Of a DNA stretch of 64,000 nucleotides, positions 1 to 13,170 are shown in pieces. The DNA lies in assembly GCA_022264855.1 (NCBI GenBank), contig JABYQU010000027.1:310001-374000 (forward strand), read 5' to 3'. The stretch comes from Lenzites betulinus (taxonomy: Eukaryota; Basidiomycota; Agaricomycetes; Polyporales; Polyporaceae). Numbering within the stretch: position 1 is the first letter of the stretch; each line of letters opens with the position of its first letter. The position numbers and the translations under genes are program-made. Under the pieces are notes generated by a model. That model searched no databases and had not been told where the DNA came from. It worked only from the letters and a program-made list of their open reading frames with translations.

Positions 1-3000
1 CGCGGACGGGTTGTGCGGCGGCCCAAACGGCCCCCCGAAGAACCCGGGCGAGTGCCAGTCCGCCGCGTTCACGTTCGGCGGCGAGCCCCACAGCCCTGCG
101 CCGATCGGCCCCGGCGGCGGACGCGCGAACCCCGCGGGCGCGCCGGGCGGGCCCCACGGCGAGGAGATGGACCCGCGCGGGCTCGTCGCGGGCGCCCCTG
201 GGGCGCCCCAGCCGGGCGCGACGCGGCGCCCTGCGGGGGTCATGACGACCTCGTCGTCGTCGGCGAGCAGCGCGGACGAGCCGAGGACGCCCTTCGGACT
301 AGGGGAGCGGCGGCTGGGGGACGTCGAGCCCGAGCCTGACGCCTCGCCTGTCGGGCGCGCGATGGGGGCAATCGGTCGGGTGATGGGTCCTGGGTCGGGG
401 GCCATTGGACGGCTGCTGGGCCCGGGGGCGAGGTTCAGCTGTGTTGGCGAGGCGAGGGGGTTCTGAGCAGCCCGGGAGGGTGGAGCGATGGGAGTGACGA
501 TGGGACCAGGAAGAGCACGACTGAAGCCAGCGTCGAACGGACCAGCGTTGCCGAAGCCACGGGGAAGTGCAGAAGGAGCAAGAGGAGGCGGACCTGAAGG
601 CATCGACGGCCCTGGCGCCATGGAGATGTTCGACGGACCGCCGAATGAACCAGGGTTGAAGGCCACTCTTGGCGACAATGCAGGGGGCATGCCGCCGACT
701 CCTGGAGGGTAAACTGGTGTCTGAGGCTGCGGCGGTGCGTGTTGAGGAACTTGGGGTGTGATCGGGGTCACTGGCTGCGAAGCACCAACCATGGGTACAC
801 GGGGCTGGGGCTGCTGAGGTGGAGGCCGCGTCTGCTGGAGCGCGGGAAGGGCAAGAGGAGCCTGAGGCTTGTTGAGGATCTTCTTCTGAGGAGAAGTGCG
901 GCTGGGCGACTGCAGCTGCTGGGAGGAGCTCGAAGGCACAGCGTTGCGGGGAGACGTCGGGGCTCGTGCGTTGTTCCGGGCAGCCGCGGCAGCACGCTGC
1001 TGCTGTTGCTGCTGGAGCGCGCGCTCGCGTTCACGAACCTCCTTCTCAGCCTTCTCCTTCTCGGCCCTCTCTCGCTCTAGCCGCTCCTTCTCCTCACGCT
1101 CCTTCGCTAGCCTGCGTTCGCGCTCCTCCCTCTCCTGCTGTTCACGCTTCGCTTTCTCAGCGCGCTCAGCAGCGAGCTTGGCCTCCCGCTCTTCGCGGGC
1201 CTTGCGCTCACGCTCCTCCTTCTCCTTGCGTTCTTGCTTGAGGCGCTCTTCGCGTTCCCGGCGTTTACGTTCTCGCTCGGCTTCGCGTTCGCGCTCTTCC
1301 GCAAGGCGCTTGCGACGCTCCTCCTCTTTGCGCGCCTTCTCCTCTTCTTGGGCTTTGCGCTGAGCTTCGCGGCGGGCACGCTCCTCCTCACGCTTGCGGC
1401 GCTGCTCCTCTTCGAGCGCAGTCTGCTTAGCCTTCAGCGCGGCCTCCTCGGCAGCGCGCTCTGCGGCTTTGGCAGCACGTTCCTCCTCCTTGGCCAGCTT
1501 CTGCTGCCTGAGCAAGGCTTCGTAACGCGGCCAATGGTTTATCAGGCAGGTGCACATACCGCTTCTTGTCCTTTTTCTTCTGGTTCTGGGACTGCTTCTT
1601 GGCCTCGCGTTCTTTGGACATCTTGTCTTCGTCCTCGAGCTCGCGCAGAAGCTGAAGTTGCCGCTCCTGTGCGACCCGCTCACGGTACGCTTGGAGCACC
1701 CGTTGCTCGAACATGCGTGCCGCAAAGATCGAGAACATGCGCTTGCCTTCCTCCATTTTCTGCTCCTCAGTCATGATCTGGGTCACACGACCGACGTCAA
1801 CGGACGTTTGGGGGGAGGGGACCAAGCGATTGGGACGTACCTCCTCTTCATCGTCCTCGTCATCCTCATCGTCCTCTTCTCCGTCCACCTCATCCTCGTC
1901 GCCCTCGTCATCGTCATCCTCACCGTCATCCTCGACGTCCGCGATGGCCTCCTCCTCGCGCTGCATGCGGCGCTCAGCGAGCTGTTCCATCATCTCCAAG
2001 AACTTTTGACCGTCGTTCTTGAGAAGATCGTCGGCGACCGTCAGGATGTTCCCTACTTCCGAAAAGTTAGTCCGTGGTGCGCGTATAGCCCGCGAGTCGG
2101 TATACTTGCCGGTTACGGTAAGGTTACTCCCGAAGTTGGACAAACCATCCTGGCCGTTTGCCTTCCCGTTGGGCACTGCGCGTCGACGATTCGGCGGTGC
2201 GGTCCGTTGGTCCGGCTGCTTGACGTTGACGTCGTCCTCCTCCTCTGGATCTCGCTCGTCCTCTTCTTCCTCTTCCTCTTCCTCCTCTTCCTCTTCTTCC
2301 TCCTCCTCCTCATCCTCGTACGCGTCCTCGTCCGGATACTCGTCCTCTCCGTCGTCCTCGAACTCGCTCTCGGCGTGTTTGGCGCCCTTGCGGCCGTTGG
2401 CTACGACAGCGTTCTTGCCACGATGAGCGTTCGGAGGATGTGGGCTGATGACGGTACCGTTCTTGTCCAGCTCGACGCTGCCCGGAAACGGACCTGGACC
2501 TTGAGGCGGAGGCAGCGTCCCGCCGGATGAGATGTATCGCTGCTGGTAGTTCGCGTACTGTTCTAGCTCCTCGTAATAAGCATCGTACAGTACCTCGAGC
2601 TCCTCCTCAATTGCATGCCTTCGTCGCGGCGCAAAAGCGAGTGTTGTGCGGTTCGAGAGCGAGCGGGGGCGGCAGGGCAGGACAAAGGGAATGTCAGGAA
2701 ATTTTTCGGCGAGCAGGTGCCAGAACGACGTACCGCTTGCGTCCGCACACCGCACAGCTACAGCTGTGCTTCTGCTGCTCCTTCATCTTCTTCAAGACGG
2801 TCTCCTTCTCGATCTTGACAAGATTCCGACGGTCCTCCTCACCCAGGCCGAGCCAAAACTCTTTGATGCGCTCGCGCTCCTCGGTTGTGCTCGTGCTCCA
2901 TATCTTGCTGTTTTTCTGCGGCGGCTGTGTGCCCGCTGGCGGTCGCGGCTTGTGCGGGGCGGAGGCGTTGGAGGATGGGGGCGATGGATGGTGATGAGCG

Positions 3001-4241
3001 TGATTGTGGCCGTACGCCTGGGAGGAGATGGGGGCCTTTGCCGCGGCGCGACGGGAGGGGGGCGGGGGGTCGGCGGCGGGCGCAGGGTAGGCCATGGGCT
3101 TCTTGCCCGCCGCACGAGAGCTCGGCGGCGGGTTGGCGGTGGGAGCAGCAGCGGGCGGCGGACGTGCGGCGGGCATGCGGTTCGAGGGAGAGACGGGCGG
3201 CGCAGGATTTGTCACCGTACCGCCCTTGGCCTGCTCCGGCAGCTCGCCGGGCCCCGGCCCCAGCTCGGGCGTCTCCGGCCCGGCCTTCTTGCCCTTCTTC
3301 TTGTTCTTCTTCTTTTTCGGCGCCGCGTACGCGCCGTTGGGATAGCCCTCGCCGGCCGGCGCGCGCCCGAGCGGGTCCTCGAAGCTGAGCGTGAAGTGCG
3401 CCTGCGCCCGGCGCTCGCCCGGCTCGTCGCCGAACTCGTCCTCCTCGCTGTAGTAGTCGTCCTCGCCGTACTCCGCCTCCTCCGGACACAGCAGCACGTT
3501 CGCGGGCCCCAGCGTCGCCCCGTCCGCCGTCTGCAGCGTCCCGTTCGCCGCCGCCGCCTGTTCCATCGCGAGCGCAAAGTGCGGGTCGGTGAAGATCGCA
3601 GGGTCGAACTGGATCCCCTGGTATGCGCCGGGCGGGTACCGCGCGCCCCCGTCCTTCGTCGCTCCCGAGTGCATTTGTTGCGCGATAGCGTACATGGCCT
3701 GGGTCTTTTGTTCCGCGTTACCAGGCGAGCTCAATTGAGAGTAAGTGTGCCGTACAAAGTTGCGCAGATGTTCCGGAAACGACGCCCAGTACTCGTCCGT
3801 GACGAGCCCTCCTTCCGCCCCGGCCTCCATGCTTCGCGCGAGGTGGTCCGCCGTCGCGAGCAGCTCCGCCTCGGCCGCCGTCGTCGGCTTCAGGTGCGCG
3901 GCCAGCGACGCAGACAGCGACGCCGTCGTCGAGACGTGCACCGAGGCGAGCTCGGGCGAGAGGCCCGCCCGAGTGGCCGTCCGGGTGTACTCAAGAACAC
4001 CGCCCATGGGCTCCAGAGCCGGAAGACCTGGTTCGTCGTCTTCATCGTCTTCGTCCTCGTCGTCGTATGCTGCATGGGCGCTGCGATCAACGCCCTTGCC
4101 CTTCCCCTTCTTTTTCTTCTTCTTCTTCGCCGCGGATGTGGGTGCAGGCGCAGGTGCAGGGGTAGGAGGCGTCGCAGGTCGGGGAGTCACCCGAGCGGGT
4201 AGAGGCCGAGCAGGGGCCCTCTTTGCCTTTGCAGCAGTCAT
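1..4241 (-). CDS. Nst1-like stress-response protein, 3' end beyond window
   Basis: The protein begins with a Lys-rich basic patch (about residues 35-45) and an acidic patch. A conserved block near the end of exon 1 reads [19 protein letters not shown] and is followed by a CxC..C cluster ([10 protein letters not shown]). Long Glu/Asp runs come next, then a very long charged coiled coil of Glu/Arg/Lys/Ala repeats, then a Pro/Gly/Met-rich tail that runs off the window. This order is typical of fungal Nst1 proteins, linked in yeast to salt tolerance. ATG at 4,241 is preferred; the open frame upstream has no ATG. Visible introns are about 2,619-2,733 and 1,508-1,559; both splice in frame ([12 protein letters not shown] and [12 protein letters not shown]). 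Other introns nearer the 3' end are possible. Family assignment is by motif memory, not by a search. Confidence 0.8.
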
Positions 4242-6612
4242 CCCGGTCGTGCGCGGTCGCCAAGTGAGATCAGTGGGCACCAGAGAAAGAAAGGAGCAGG
4301 GACTCTCGTCGAGGTCGATGTACAAGGCTGAGTCGTCCAGGCTCTCCAGTCCGTGTGCGCATAATCAGTACAGTCACGTGCCGCTCCTAATTAAGATGAT
4401 AGTGAATGTTCTTTGCCGAGCTTACAAACGATCTAATCAACCACTTACCCTTGTACCAAGCTTTCCTGATCCACGGAGCATCTCGTCTTCAGGAAGCAAT
4501 GGACGACATCCGGCAGGAGGGCAGCCTTTTCTTGCCTGCAGGTCCTTGTTACATAAATCGACTCATCAAAGGCGCGATCGCACCAGCCATACCGTGTAAA
4601 CTCGCAGACAGATTTGGACAACTGACACCAGGGCGACATTCCCCCGCACCTCCAGCTCGGTGTTTTCGGTGAGTAATGCGGATGTATTTCTTCATGATAA
4701 TCACCGGACAAGTCTGCAGATCTCAGTGTCCGCGAGCACCGCATATATAGTTGCGTGTATGCGCGCGCTCCGCCGTCTGGTCGTTACCAAGTCGCTACCC
4801 GCTGTGCGCAGCGAATGACGCGCGCGTGTCCAGACGGTTATGTGGCTGATACAGTGCCACCATACGACACCATGATGTATGAGCATGGCGGCGCTGTGGC
4901 AGTCGTCTGCCCAAACCACGCGACCGCTTACCGAACGCGCCGGAGGATGCACTACGAACACTCTCACAGCAGTGAATCGACTACACGATGCAGCGGAGGT
5001 TACCATAACCTGCCCTCGCGTTGAAGGCATGGCCCGCATGCTTATTTATTCGCCAAAGCATCACTGACCGTGCTTTCGCAGGCCCGTCATCCGGCTCTCA
5101 CCAGCACCGCGCCGCTAAGCAAGAGCGTGGTCCGCGTCGTCAGGTACAGCCCGTCTGCAGATTCGGGCACCGTTGGATATACTCCGCATACAATCTGGTA
5201 GGCAATAGGTAGTAAGTCTACAAAATCATCCTATTACCCGCAAGTCCTGGCTTATGGCACCGAAACCTCAGGCTACTCCTGCGTTTTGTCAGGGCTTACG
5301 GCCCCAGCCTGGCCTTCGCTTCAGCTCCCCTCTAGCGAAATCGGGTTCCTTAAGGCCCCTGCTAAGTACTCGATCACCCGGAGGTGGAACGGTATTCGTA
5401 CCCTTACGGTGGACCGAAACCAATCGATATACGTTTGAAGATTATCGCCTTCGCATCGCCATCCGCTGAGCAGATTATTGCGATCCACGGATACACCGTG
5501 GATTAATATCAACTGCGGTCAAAAATACCGCCTTCACGGGGGCCCGCCACCGCATGACTGCCCTTCTCTGCCGTCACTTCTCGCTCGCTTGCTCGCTCGG
5601 AGCGGAGGGTTCCCTACGCGATCCTCAAAATCAATGGACAAACATATCGGTGCAGACCAAACTCGTCCTCCGTTTGTCTTTCCAGTTTTTGAACATAAGG
5701 GCAGCGAGAACAACGCTGCGGCCAAACGGAGATGGCCTTGAAGCGTTCATCGGCCGCTGCGCTGCGCTGATCACGATGCCTGCCAAACCGGGAAGTTGCG
5801 GGCCTGAAATTGCAATCGTCCGTTACCCCGCCTCCTGCCGAACCCAGCGGAACGGTACTTACTGTCGACTTCCATCCTTTGCGACATGCTGCCAGAAGGT
5901 TTAATTTGCTGATGCCCTCTCCGTTTCTCATGAGGGCATGCCCACCAGCCTCTGTATAAATGGTAGAGGTACCCGGTGTCGGACGGGCATATATATCAGG
6001 TGCGCAGTCTTCGAGACTTGTCATTATGAAGCTCAGGTACATTTTTACCCTGCGAGGCATACAAAATAGAACCGTGGATCTATATTCAGCGCGGCATACG
6101 TATCAACTTGAACTATTCATAGCTTTTCCGTAACTCGTCTCCGCGGGACGCTGTCAGCTGTCTGCCCGAACGAAATCCCCTCGTCCGTTGCAAGGCATCT
6201 GGGGGGCGGACTACATTACACCCCACCCTCGCCGTCCATGTACCCACCACCACGGTGGCCGCACGGATAAAAGGGGACCAATAGACAACATGCCGTCTCG
6301 GCTTTCGGAGAAGGAACGAGTACTTTTCATTGGATCGGGCTGATGGGATGTTGCTATGCATCTCGTTCTTGATCTGGTGCGCAGCCTGCCCGACTTCGCA
6401 GCGCCACGCCCCGTCGCCCGCACGAGTGGGCACGGCAGATGTCCGTCTCAAGAGCGCCTGGTAGCCGGTCGGCAGCACATCTATCAGGACGCAGAGGTGG
6501 CATGGGGGCAGCGCGCCGTGCACCTGGTGTTACTCTATAAAGCGCACCGTCCGCCGTCCCGCATTCATCTTTTTCCGCCCGCAGGTCCCTCTCCCTTATA
6601 CCCGTGCAGTGC
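4242..6612. other. Divergent intergenic region, Nst1-like and GH79-1
   Basis: These 2.37 kb lie between two outward-facing genes and should contain both promoters. Open frames here (for example 5,614-6,060 on the minus strand) resemble no known family and lack credible splice partners. A perfect 8-bp stem (atccacgg / ccgtggat) lies at about 5,483-5,505. No coding gene or RNA gene could be supported. Confidence 0.5.
6536..6541 (+). promoter_or_regulatory. TATA box of GH79-1
   Basis: TATAAA lies 77 bp upstream of the ATG at 6,613 in an otherwise GC-balanced promoter. The spacing is normal for a fungal core promoter with a short 5' leader. Confidence 0.55.
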
Positions 6613-9209
6613 ATGGCCAGCATGTACACTCCGCTCCTTCTTTCCTTGTCTACCCTGCTCGCGCCCCTCGTCGCCGCCAATGTCACCGTCTACGGCCAGT
6701 TCGGGCAGACGACCGTCGACCCGCTGCAGAGCGGGACGTCCACCGCCGTGTCCACGACGTCCTTCGTGACCGTCCCCGGGCCGCCCCACTACACAGAGCC
6801 CGCGGCGTACAACAACATCTACATGCTCCCACCGCCCATCCCGAGCCCTGCGCCCGCTACCCAGTTTGCCATCGGCGTGCCGACGAGCGCGCAGCTCATG
6901 ACCGGCTTGTCGATACCCCAGAAGGGAACATTCTTCGGCTTCTCCATCGAAATGTCCGTCGCGAACCAGCTTAGTGAGTGCCTATTTCCTGCGGAGCCGT
7001 ACGCGAAGAGGGCGTACTGAACACCTGGTCGCTGTCGCACCGTGTCAGTTGGAACAAACGGGTAAGTAACCAAGCGCGCTCGCACCTCAGCCATGGGCGC
7101 CTAACTGACGGTGCCGCAGGACAACCCTGCACCCCGAATTCCTGAACCTGATGAACATCGTGGCGGACCGGGCGGGCGCGGTGCACATCCGTGTCGGCGG
7201 TAACACGCAGGAGACGGCGTTCCTCGTCGAGTCGTTGCCGGATGGGAAAATGATCGAGAAGGACAAAGAGGACGCGTCCAACCCGGTGAGTGTGCCTGTC
7301 CGGACGCGACGCGACGTGCGACGCTGACAGCTGTGGGTGCGGGTCGCGCCAGACGTCGACGCCCGTCCTCGCGTTCACGCCAGAGCTGCTGTACATGTTG
7401 GCAAATGTCTCGAGCCTGATCAACGCGCGGTGGTATCTCGGTGCGTCGCGACGCATATCAGAACTCACTCACCGGCTGTACTAACCGACGCGTCGGTGCG
7501 GGTTGCAGGCATCCCGTTCAACGACACGTCCGACTTCCGGTTCCAGATTGCGGAGCAGGGCGAGGCGATCTTGGGGGACATGCTCCTCGGCTTCCAGGCG
7601 GCGAACGAGCCTGATCTCTACGGGCCGTACGTGCCCGTGTCCCTCCTGTTTAAGTCGCTAGTGCTGACAACGCCCGCGGGTCAGTCACGGACACCGGCCG
7701 CTCACCTACAGCCCTTTCGACTTCTTCGGCGAGTATGCCCTCCTGACACAGGCGATCCAGGCGGACACGGCGTTTCCGATCAAGAACAACCTGATCGCGC
7801 CGAGCGTTTCGGGCACCTGGACGCCCGAAATGGTGTGGAACACCGGGTTCGTCGAGGCGTACACAGATTACCTGGGTTCCTTGGCCGTTGAGCGGTGAGT
7901 ACGAGCAGCAATCTTGTTGGAGACCGACCGAATTTTTATGGAGCTGGCTTGCAGGTACCCGACCGACAATTGTGCCGTTATCTTCCCAGACCCGAACAAC
8001 CCGCCGCACGACCCTCTGGAGGAGCTCCCGCTGTACCTGTCCCACCAGGCCGGTATTAACATCACACAGCAGTACATCAACTCGACGTCGCTGGCGCAGA
8101 CTTGGGGAAAGCCGTTCCTTATGTTCGAGACGAACACCGCCTCGTGCGGTGGGTTCCCCGGCATCAGCGATACCTTCACCTCTGCGCTCTGGGGTCTTGA
8201 CTATGCGATGCAGATGGCGTACTCCAACTTCACTGGCGCGCTGTTCCACTTTGGTGGTCAGAACGTATCTTACAATGTATGCCTCTCATCTGTGGAGTTC
8301 TTACCTGAATGCTGATTTTTGCGTGCTCCCTGACAGCCTTTCACCGGTATGGTCGAACCTGAAGGTGTCAGGGCATGATACTGACGGCAAATCTGACAGC
8401 GATCCCCACGAATCAGTCTGCCTTCCATCAGTGGACCGTTGGGCCGATCTTCTACTCCTCGCTCTTCGTCGCCGAAGCACTCGGCACCACAAACACGTCG
8501 CAAGTGAAGGACCTCTTCCCGAACAACGGCGACGATCACACGCCCGCATATGCGATCTACGAAAACGGCAACCTCGCGAGGATGGCGCTCATCAACTACC
8601 TGGACGATCCCACCGGGGCCAACGACTACACCGCGACGATTTACGTCGGCGGCAGCGGCTTCAACGAGGCGAACGGCGTCCCTGCCTCGGTGAAAGTGAA
8701 GTGAGTCCCAAATAGCGGTGCGTGCAGTGCGGCGGGAGCTCAGACGTCTCCGCAGGTACCTCATCGCACCCTCGGTGTCTGAGAAGGACAACATCACATG
8801 GGCCGGGCAGACGCTCGGCGCCCGCTACGAAGTCGACGGCACCTGGAAGGGCGACGAGAATATCCAGACGGTCCAGTGCGACCAGACGCAGAACATGTGC
8901 CAGATCACGGTCCCCGCGCCCGGCGCGGCCCTTGTCTTCTTCTCCGACGCGGCGCAGGGGGCGGTCAACCCGACCACCACGCAGACGTTCGCGACGACGA
9001 TCGTGACGAAGACGGTGAACACCGTCGCGGTCGATCCGTCCGTGCTCGCGACGTCGAACGGACAGAGCGGCAAGGATCGTATCGAGCAAGGCGGAACGAG
9101 CCAGGGCGGGGCAAATGGTGCGCCACGGATAGCGGGCGTCGCGCCGAGTGCGGGGCTGCTGGCAGGTATTTTGAGCTGCGCTGCGGTCTTCATGCGGGTG
9201 TTCCGGTGA
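6613..9209 (+). CDS. GH79 glycoside hydrolase, GPI-type (copy 1 of 4)
   Basis: A secreted retaining hydrolase of family GH79 (beta-glucuronidase/heparanase-like), expected to act on glucuronic-acid-bearing glycans outside the cell. The spliced protein is about 680 residues. A signal peptide is followed by VTVYGQ, which starts all four paralogues. The proton donor lies in NEPDLY (about E243) and the nucleophile in FETNTASCGG (about E377). After the barrel comes a C-terminal beta-sandwich, then a small-residue stretch and hydrophobic tail that look like a GPI signal. Ten exons: 6613-6973, 7049-7061, 7120-7285, 7353-7440, 7509-7626, 7685-7894, 7955-8276, 8337-8346, 8400-8700, 8756-9209. Exons 2 and 8 are only 13 and 10 nt. 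ATG 6,622 is an alternative start. Exact substrate is unknown. Confidence 0.9.
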
Positions 9210-10142
9210 ATGGTGCGTGCCTGTTTTGCGCAGTAGCCGTGCGGGGACCATGGTTTACCGGTATGTCCCTGGACTTCTGTAATATAATGCAGTTATTGTA
9301 CATTCACTCAGCCTGTTGCTGTCGTATTACCTGGGTATCTTCGAGGTGTGTGCTACAGAAATCATCGTCGATCTAAACTCTTGTGCTGACGGAGGCCACA
9401 GGAATTCCAGATCGCTTTGCATGCGCTTTCTAGATGCTCTATTAGCATACAAACAATGAGGGCACTGTATTTGTTCAAGGATACTTCGGCACATTGGTCG
9501 GTGAGTGCTTCACGGCGAATTCGCCACTGATTGCTGAGATACGTCATAGTAGATGTTGTATATACATAGCTGGTGCTATTAGCCAATATCCGGACACGGG
9601 TGGTGAACGGAGATTACTGACCAGAACATACGCTGTGTACCGTGCGGATGCATGGTAACGCTCCCCAACCTTGCGCGCAAGACCACCCGCCGCCGGATCC
9701 CAATATTGAAGTCGTTTGGCCCGCCTTTAATCCGCCGAGTATGTTCAAGCTGTTTCATTGGTGCGACCAGTTATGTGCCTCTCCATATACACGAAGTCTA
9801 CGCCGAAGCCTAAGCCGCTATCCCCTGGTCTCGTAGAGGTGAGCTAAACACCGAGGTCGTGGCAGCAAGACGGAGACATGGCACATTGTCTCACAGGGCA
9901 TCTCGGCGCGGCGACCAGGCGGCGACTTGGCGTGATTCACGGCGTACGTAAGCTACCATATCTAGCGGGGTCGGCCGGCGCCGAGCCATACTGGGCGGTA
10001 ATGTACCACATTCGGAAAGATGCCGGCCGGAAAGTCGCCTAGGACTGCGGAGGGCCGGCGTGCAACCTCTGCTCCTCTCCAGACTCCTCGTCCTGCGTTG
10101 TTCTCCCTACTCTCCTTCAGCTCTATACCCCCTCACCCTACC
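9210..10142. other. Intergenic region, GH79-1 to GH79-2
   Basis: This stretch holds the 3' flank of GH79-1 and the promoter of GH79-2. Small ORFs are present but none is convincing. A pyrimidine-rich tract just before the ATG at 10,143 looks like a fungal transcription-start region. Confidence 0.5.
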
Positions 10143-13100
10143 ATGCTAAAATCGCCGTTCTTTTTACTTCCCCTCGCTGGTCTATGGTCCTATGCCCAGG
10201 CGGTCACCGTCTACGGCCAGCAGGGCATGACCATCCCCACTGGTGCCGCCACCTCTTCCGCAGCGGGGGCGACCGAGTCGACGACACCATCCTCCCTCAC
10301 CTGGATAAACGACCTCGCAGCATACAACAATGTCACGCTTACACCTCCAGCGCTGCCTTCACCAATGCCCAACACGAACTTTGGTATCAGTTTGCGTAAC
10401 AACGCTGCCGATGTGAACGGGTTGTCGGTGGCCCAGAAGGCGACTTTCCTTGGGTTCTCGATTGAAATGTCGGTGGTACAACAAGTTAGTAAGTACCATT
10501 CACGTCGGCGGGCTACACAACTCCATCTGACGATCGATCTCTGCTCCGTCTAGTCGGGAAGAATTCGTACGCCCAGTCGCCTTTGCATCTTGGCGGGGTC
10601 GACGAGCTAACTTGGCGCACCATAGGTCCTTCATCCAGATCCCTTTCCTCAACCTCCTTGCAACCGTTGCCGATAGGGCAGGAAGCGTATGGGTTCGAGT
10701 TGGCGGTAACACGCAAGAGACCGCGACACTGGTCGACAGTCTACCTGACAACGCTATGATTGCCAAGGACAAGGAGAATGCGAGCAACCCGGTGCGTACT
10801 CATCTTTTAACGTTTCGTTCTTCGAGCGTTCCCTTCCCCGTGACTGCGCTCTTGAGGCGCATTCCGAGTATGAGGCAATGTAGAATGGACCCTCAAATGG
10901 TGCCGGAACATTGCGCGGGAACCAAAATGATGTCTGTCACTGCATCTCGTCAGCTAGCACATCCGTCAAGCGAGTGCACTTGAGCCTTTTTGCTTCACCT
11001 CATATGCGATGGCAGTTTGGCTTTTCTGTATATTTTGGTTGTTTGGACGACCTGGCAACATACTGCCTCCGCGATGTCGTGACGTCATCGTAAGGCTCCT
11101 CCATTTTGGCTCCGAGGCGCCCACGGGTTGTCCACAAGGTCCCACAAGCCTTCCAAGTACACAAGGAACTTGGCAAATTGTACAAATCTCGATTCATGGG
11201 TGCTTTTCTGGTGGCTATGCGGTCGATTGCTTTCATGCTCGAGATCCCGGCGTATTGCGGGTAGCGACGGAAAATTGACCAGTCGTAATTTGACAGACGG
11301 ACACCCCGATCCTTGATTTCACGGCCGAGATGCTTTACCTCCTCGCAAATGTGTCCTCATTGGTCAACGCCAAATGGTTCCTTGGTAGGTTGTTTGGAGC
11401 CCAAGTATTTGATGCGAATTAAACTGACGGGTCTTTAGGTATCCCGTTCAACGACACCGCCAACCTCCGCCTGCAGATCGCAGAGGCGGCTGAGGCAATC
11501 CTTGGCGACAACGTCCTCGCTTTCCAGCTTGGCAACGAGCCGGACCTTTACGCCGAGTATGTCTAGGCGTGTTATAACTCACTCCAATCCTGACCACGTT
11601 CTCAGTCATTTGCATCGTGCGTCGACGTACAACCAAACAGACTACTTCAATGAGTTCGGCGTCGTAGTCCAAGCAATCGAGAACGACGCCAAGATTACAA
11701 GTCGTGGGAACCTTGTAGCGCCCAGTACACAAGGCACTTGGTCTCTCGACTCTGTATACGCTACAGGCTTCCTTGACACCTATGGCGATTCTATCAGCAT
11801 TGTCTCCGTGGAACAGTGAGTTGGCTTCATTCCTGTGCTGCGAGTCGGTTTACTCACATAACTCCAAGTTATCCCGACAATAATTGTGCGGCGGCCTTCC
11901 CCGATGCTGGCTTTGGTACTCCGGTGAACCCACAGGATGTCTTCTCTAACTACCTCAACCATGGGAGCGGACAGACACTTGTCAGCCCATACCTGAGCTC
12001 GATCCCTACTGCCATTGCGGCAGGCAAGCAGTACATGATGTTTGAGACCAACACTGCGTCCTGCGGCGGTTTCCCCGGAGTCAGCGACAGCTTCGCATCT
12101 GCGCTGTGGGCCACCGACTATGGTCTTCAAATGGCATACAGCAACTTCACTGGCGCGCTTCTGCACGTTGGTGGTCAAGATGTCTCCTACAACGTGAGCC
12201 AAACTTGCCTCGTAGTCACCGGCCTCTCTAACATGCTGCGATACTATAGCCCTTCACACGTATGTCATGATCTCGTCTGCTGCTGAATGCACCACTAACC
12301 TACCTTTTCATAGCCCCACCCACCAACTTGTCGTCAATCAAGCAGTGGACCATTGGTCCGACTTTCTATTCTTCCATCGTCATTGCCGAAGCGCTCGGCA
12401 AGACCAACACTTCTCGTGTCCTCGATCTCTTCGCGAACGACGCGAACACGTACACGCCAGGCTACGCCATCTACGAGAACGACGCACTTGCGCGTCTCGT
12501 GCTGATCAACTTCATGTCGGAGCAGGGCGGCCAGGGTGCCTACACTGCGACGGTCTCGATAGGCGGTGGCGACACTGGCGAGGCGAATGCAACACCCGCG
12601 CAAGTGAAGGTCAAGTAAGTGATGTTTTCACGCTGTGTCCGAGGATGGGGCTGACCAGATTCCAGGTACCTTCTTGCCCCTACCGTTGCCGAGAAGGACA
12701 ACATCACTTGGGCTAACCAGGTATGCAAACCACCTACCTAGACTTGCACCGCCAGCTTACCATATCGCCGACAGACGTTTGGAGGTCGCTTCGAAGGAGA
12801 CGGTCGCCTCTCCGGCACCGAGGTAATCCAGACCATCACCTGCGACACCACAGCAAACACTTGCCAAATCCCAGTGCCCGCGCCAGGCGTCGCCCTCGTC
12901 CTCCTCTCTTCGGACGCCCAGTCTGCCGTGGATCCCAGCGTGACACAGACGTTTGCGACAACCGCGGTTACGAAGACCGCGAACACCGTCACGGTCGACG
13001 CAAGCGTGCTCGCGACGAGCAACGGCCAGTCCGGCTCCGACCGCCAGCTTTCGAGCACGAGCAAGGGCAGCAGCTCCGCGGGCCGCACTGCGGGCGTCGC

Positions 13101-13170
13101 CCCCGGCCTGACACTACTTGCTGCCGTCGTTGCAGGCGCGTCCGTCCTCACTGCTGCGATGCGACGGTGA
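10143..13170 (+). CDS. GH79 glycoside hydrolase, GPI-type (copy 2 of 4)
   Basis: A paralogue of the gene at 6,613 with the same layout: signal peptide ending near SYAQA, VTVYGQQG, the acid/base motif GNEPDLY, the nucleophile motif FETNTASCGG, a C-terminal beta-sandwich and a GPI-type tail. The start at 10,143 is the first ATG before a clean signal peptide. It has the 13-nt exon (10,554-10,566) and the 10-nt exon (12,250-12,259). One intron, 10,792-11,296, is 505 nt, where the equivalent introns in the other copies are about 57-67 nt. An extra short intron after WANQ (about 12,721-12,775) is shared with copy 3 only, which suggests copies 2 and 3 are closest. Both catalytic Glu residues are present and no frame break was seen. 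Confidence 0.9.

Noticed and set aside
1713..2530. Ser-rich and Leu-rich plus-strand open frames
   Set aside because: They are antisense shadows of the Glu/Asp runs of the Nst1-like gene.
11128..11278. PSTQGTW-like reading inside the long GH79-2 intron as a duplicated exon
   Set aside because: Only about 18 bases resemble the true exon; the rest does not match, so chance is likely.
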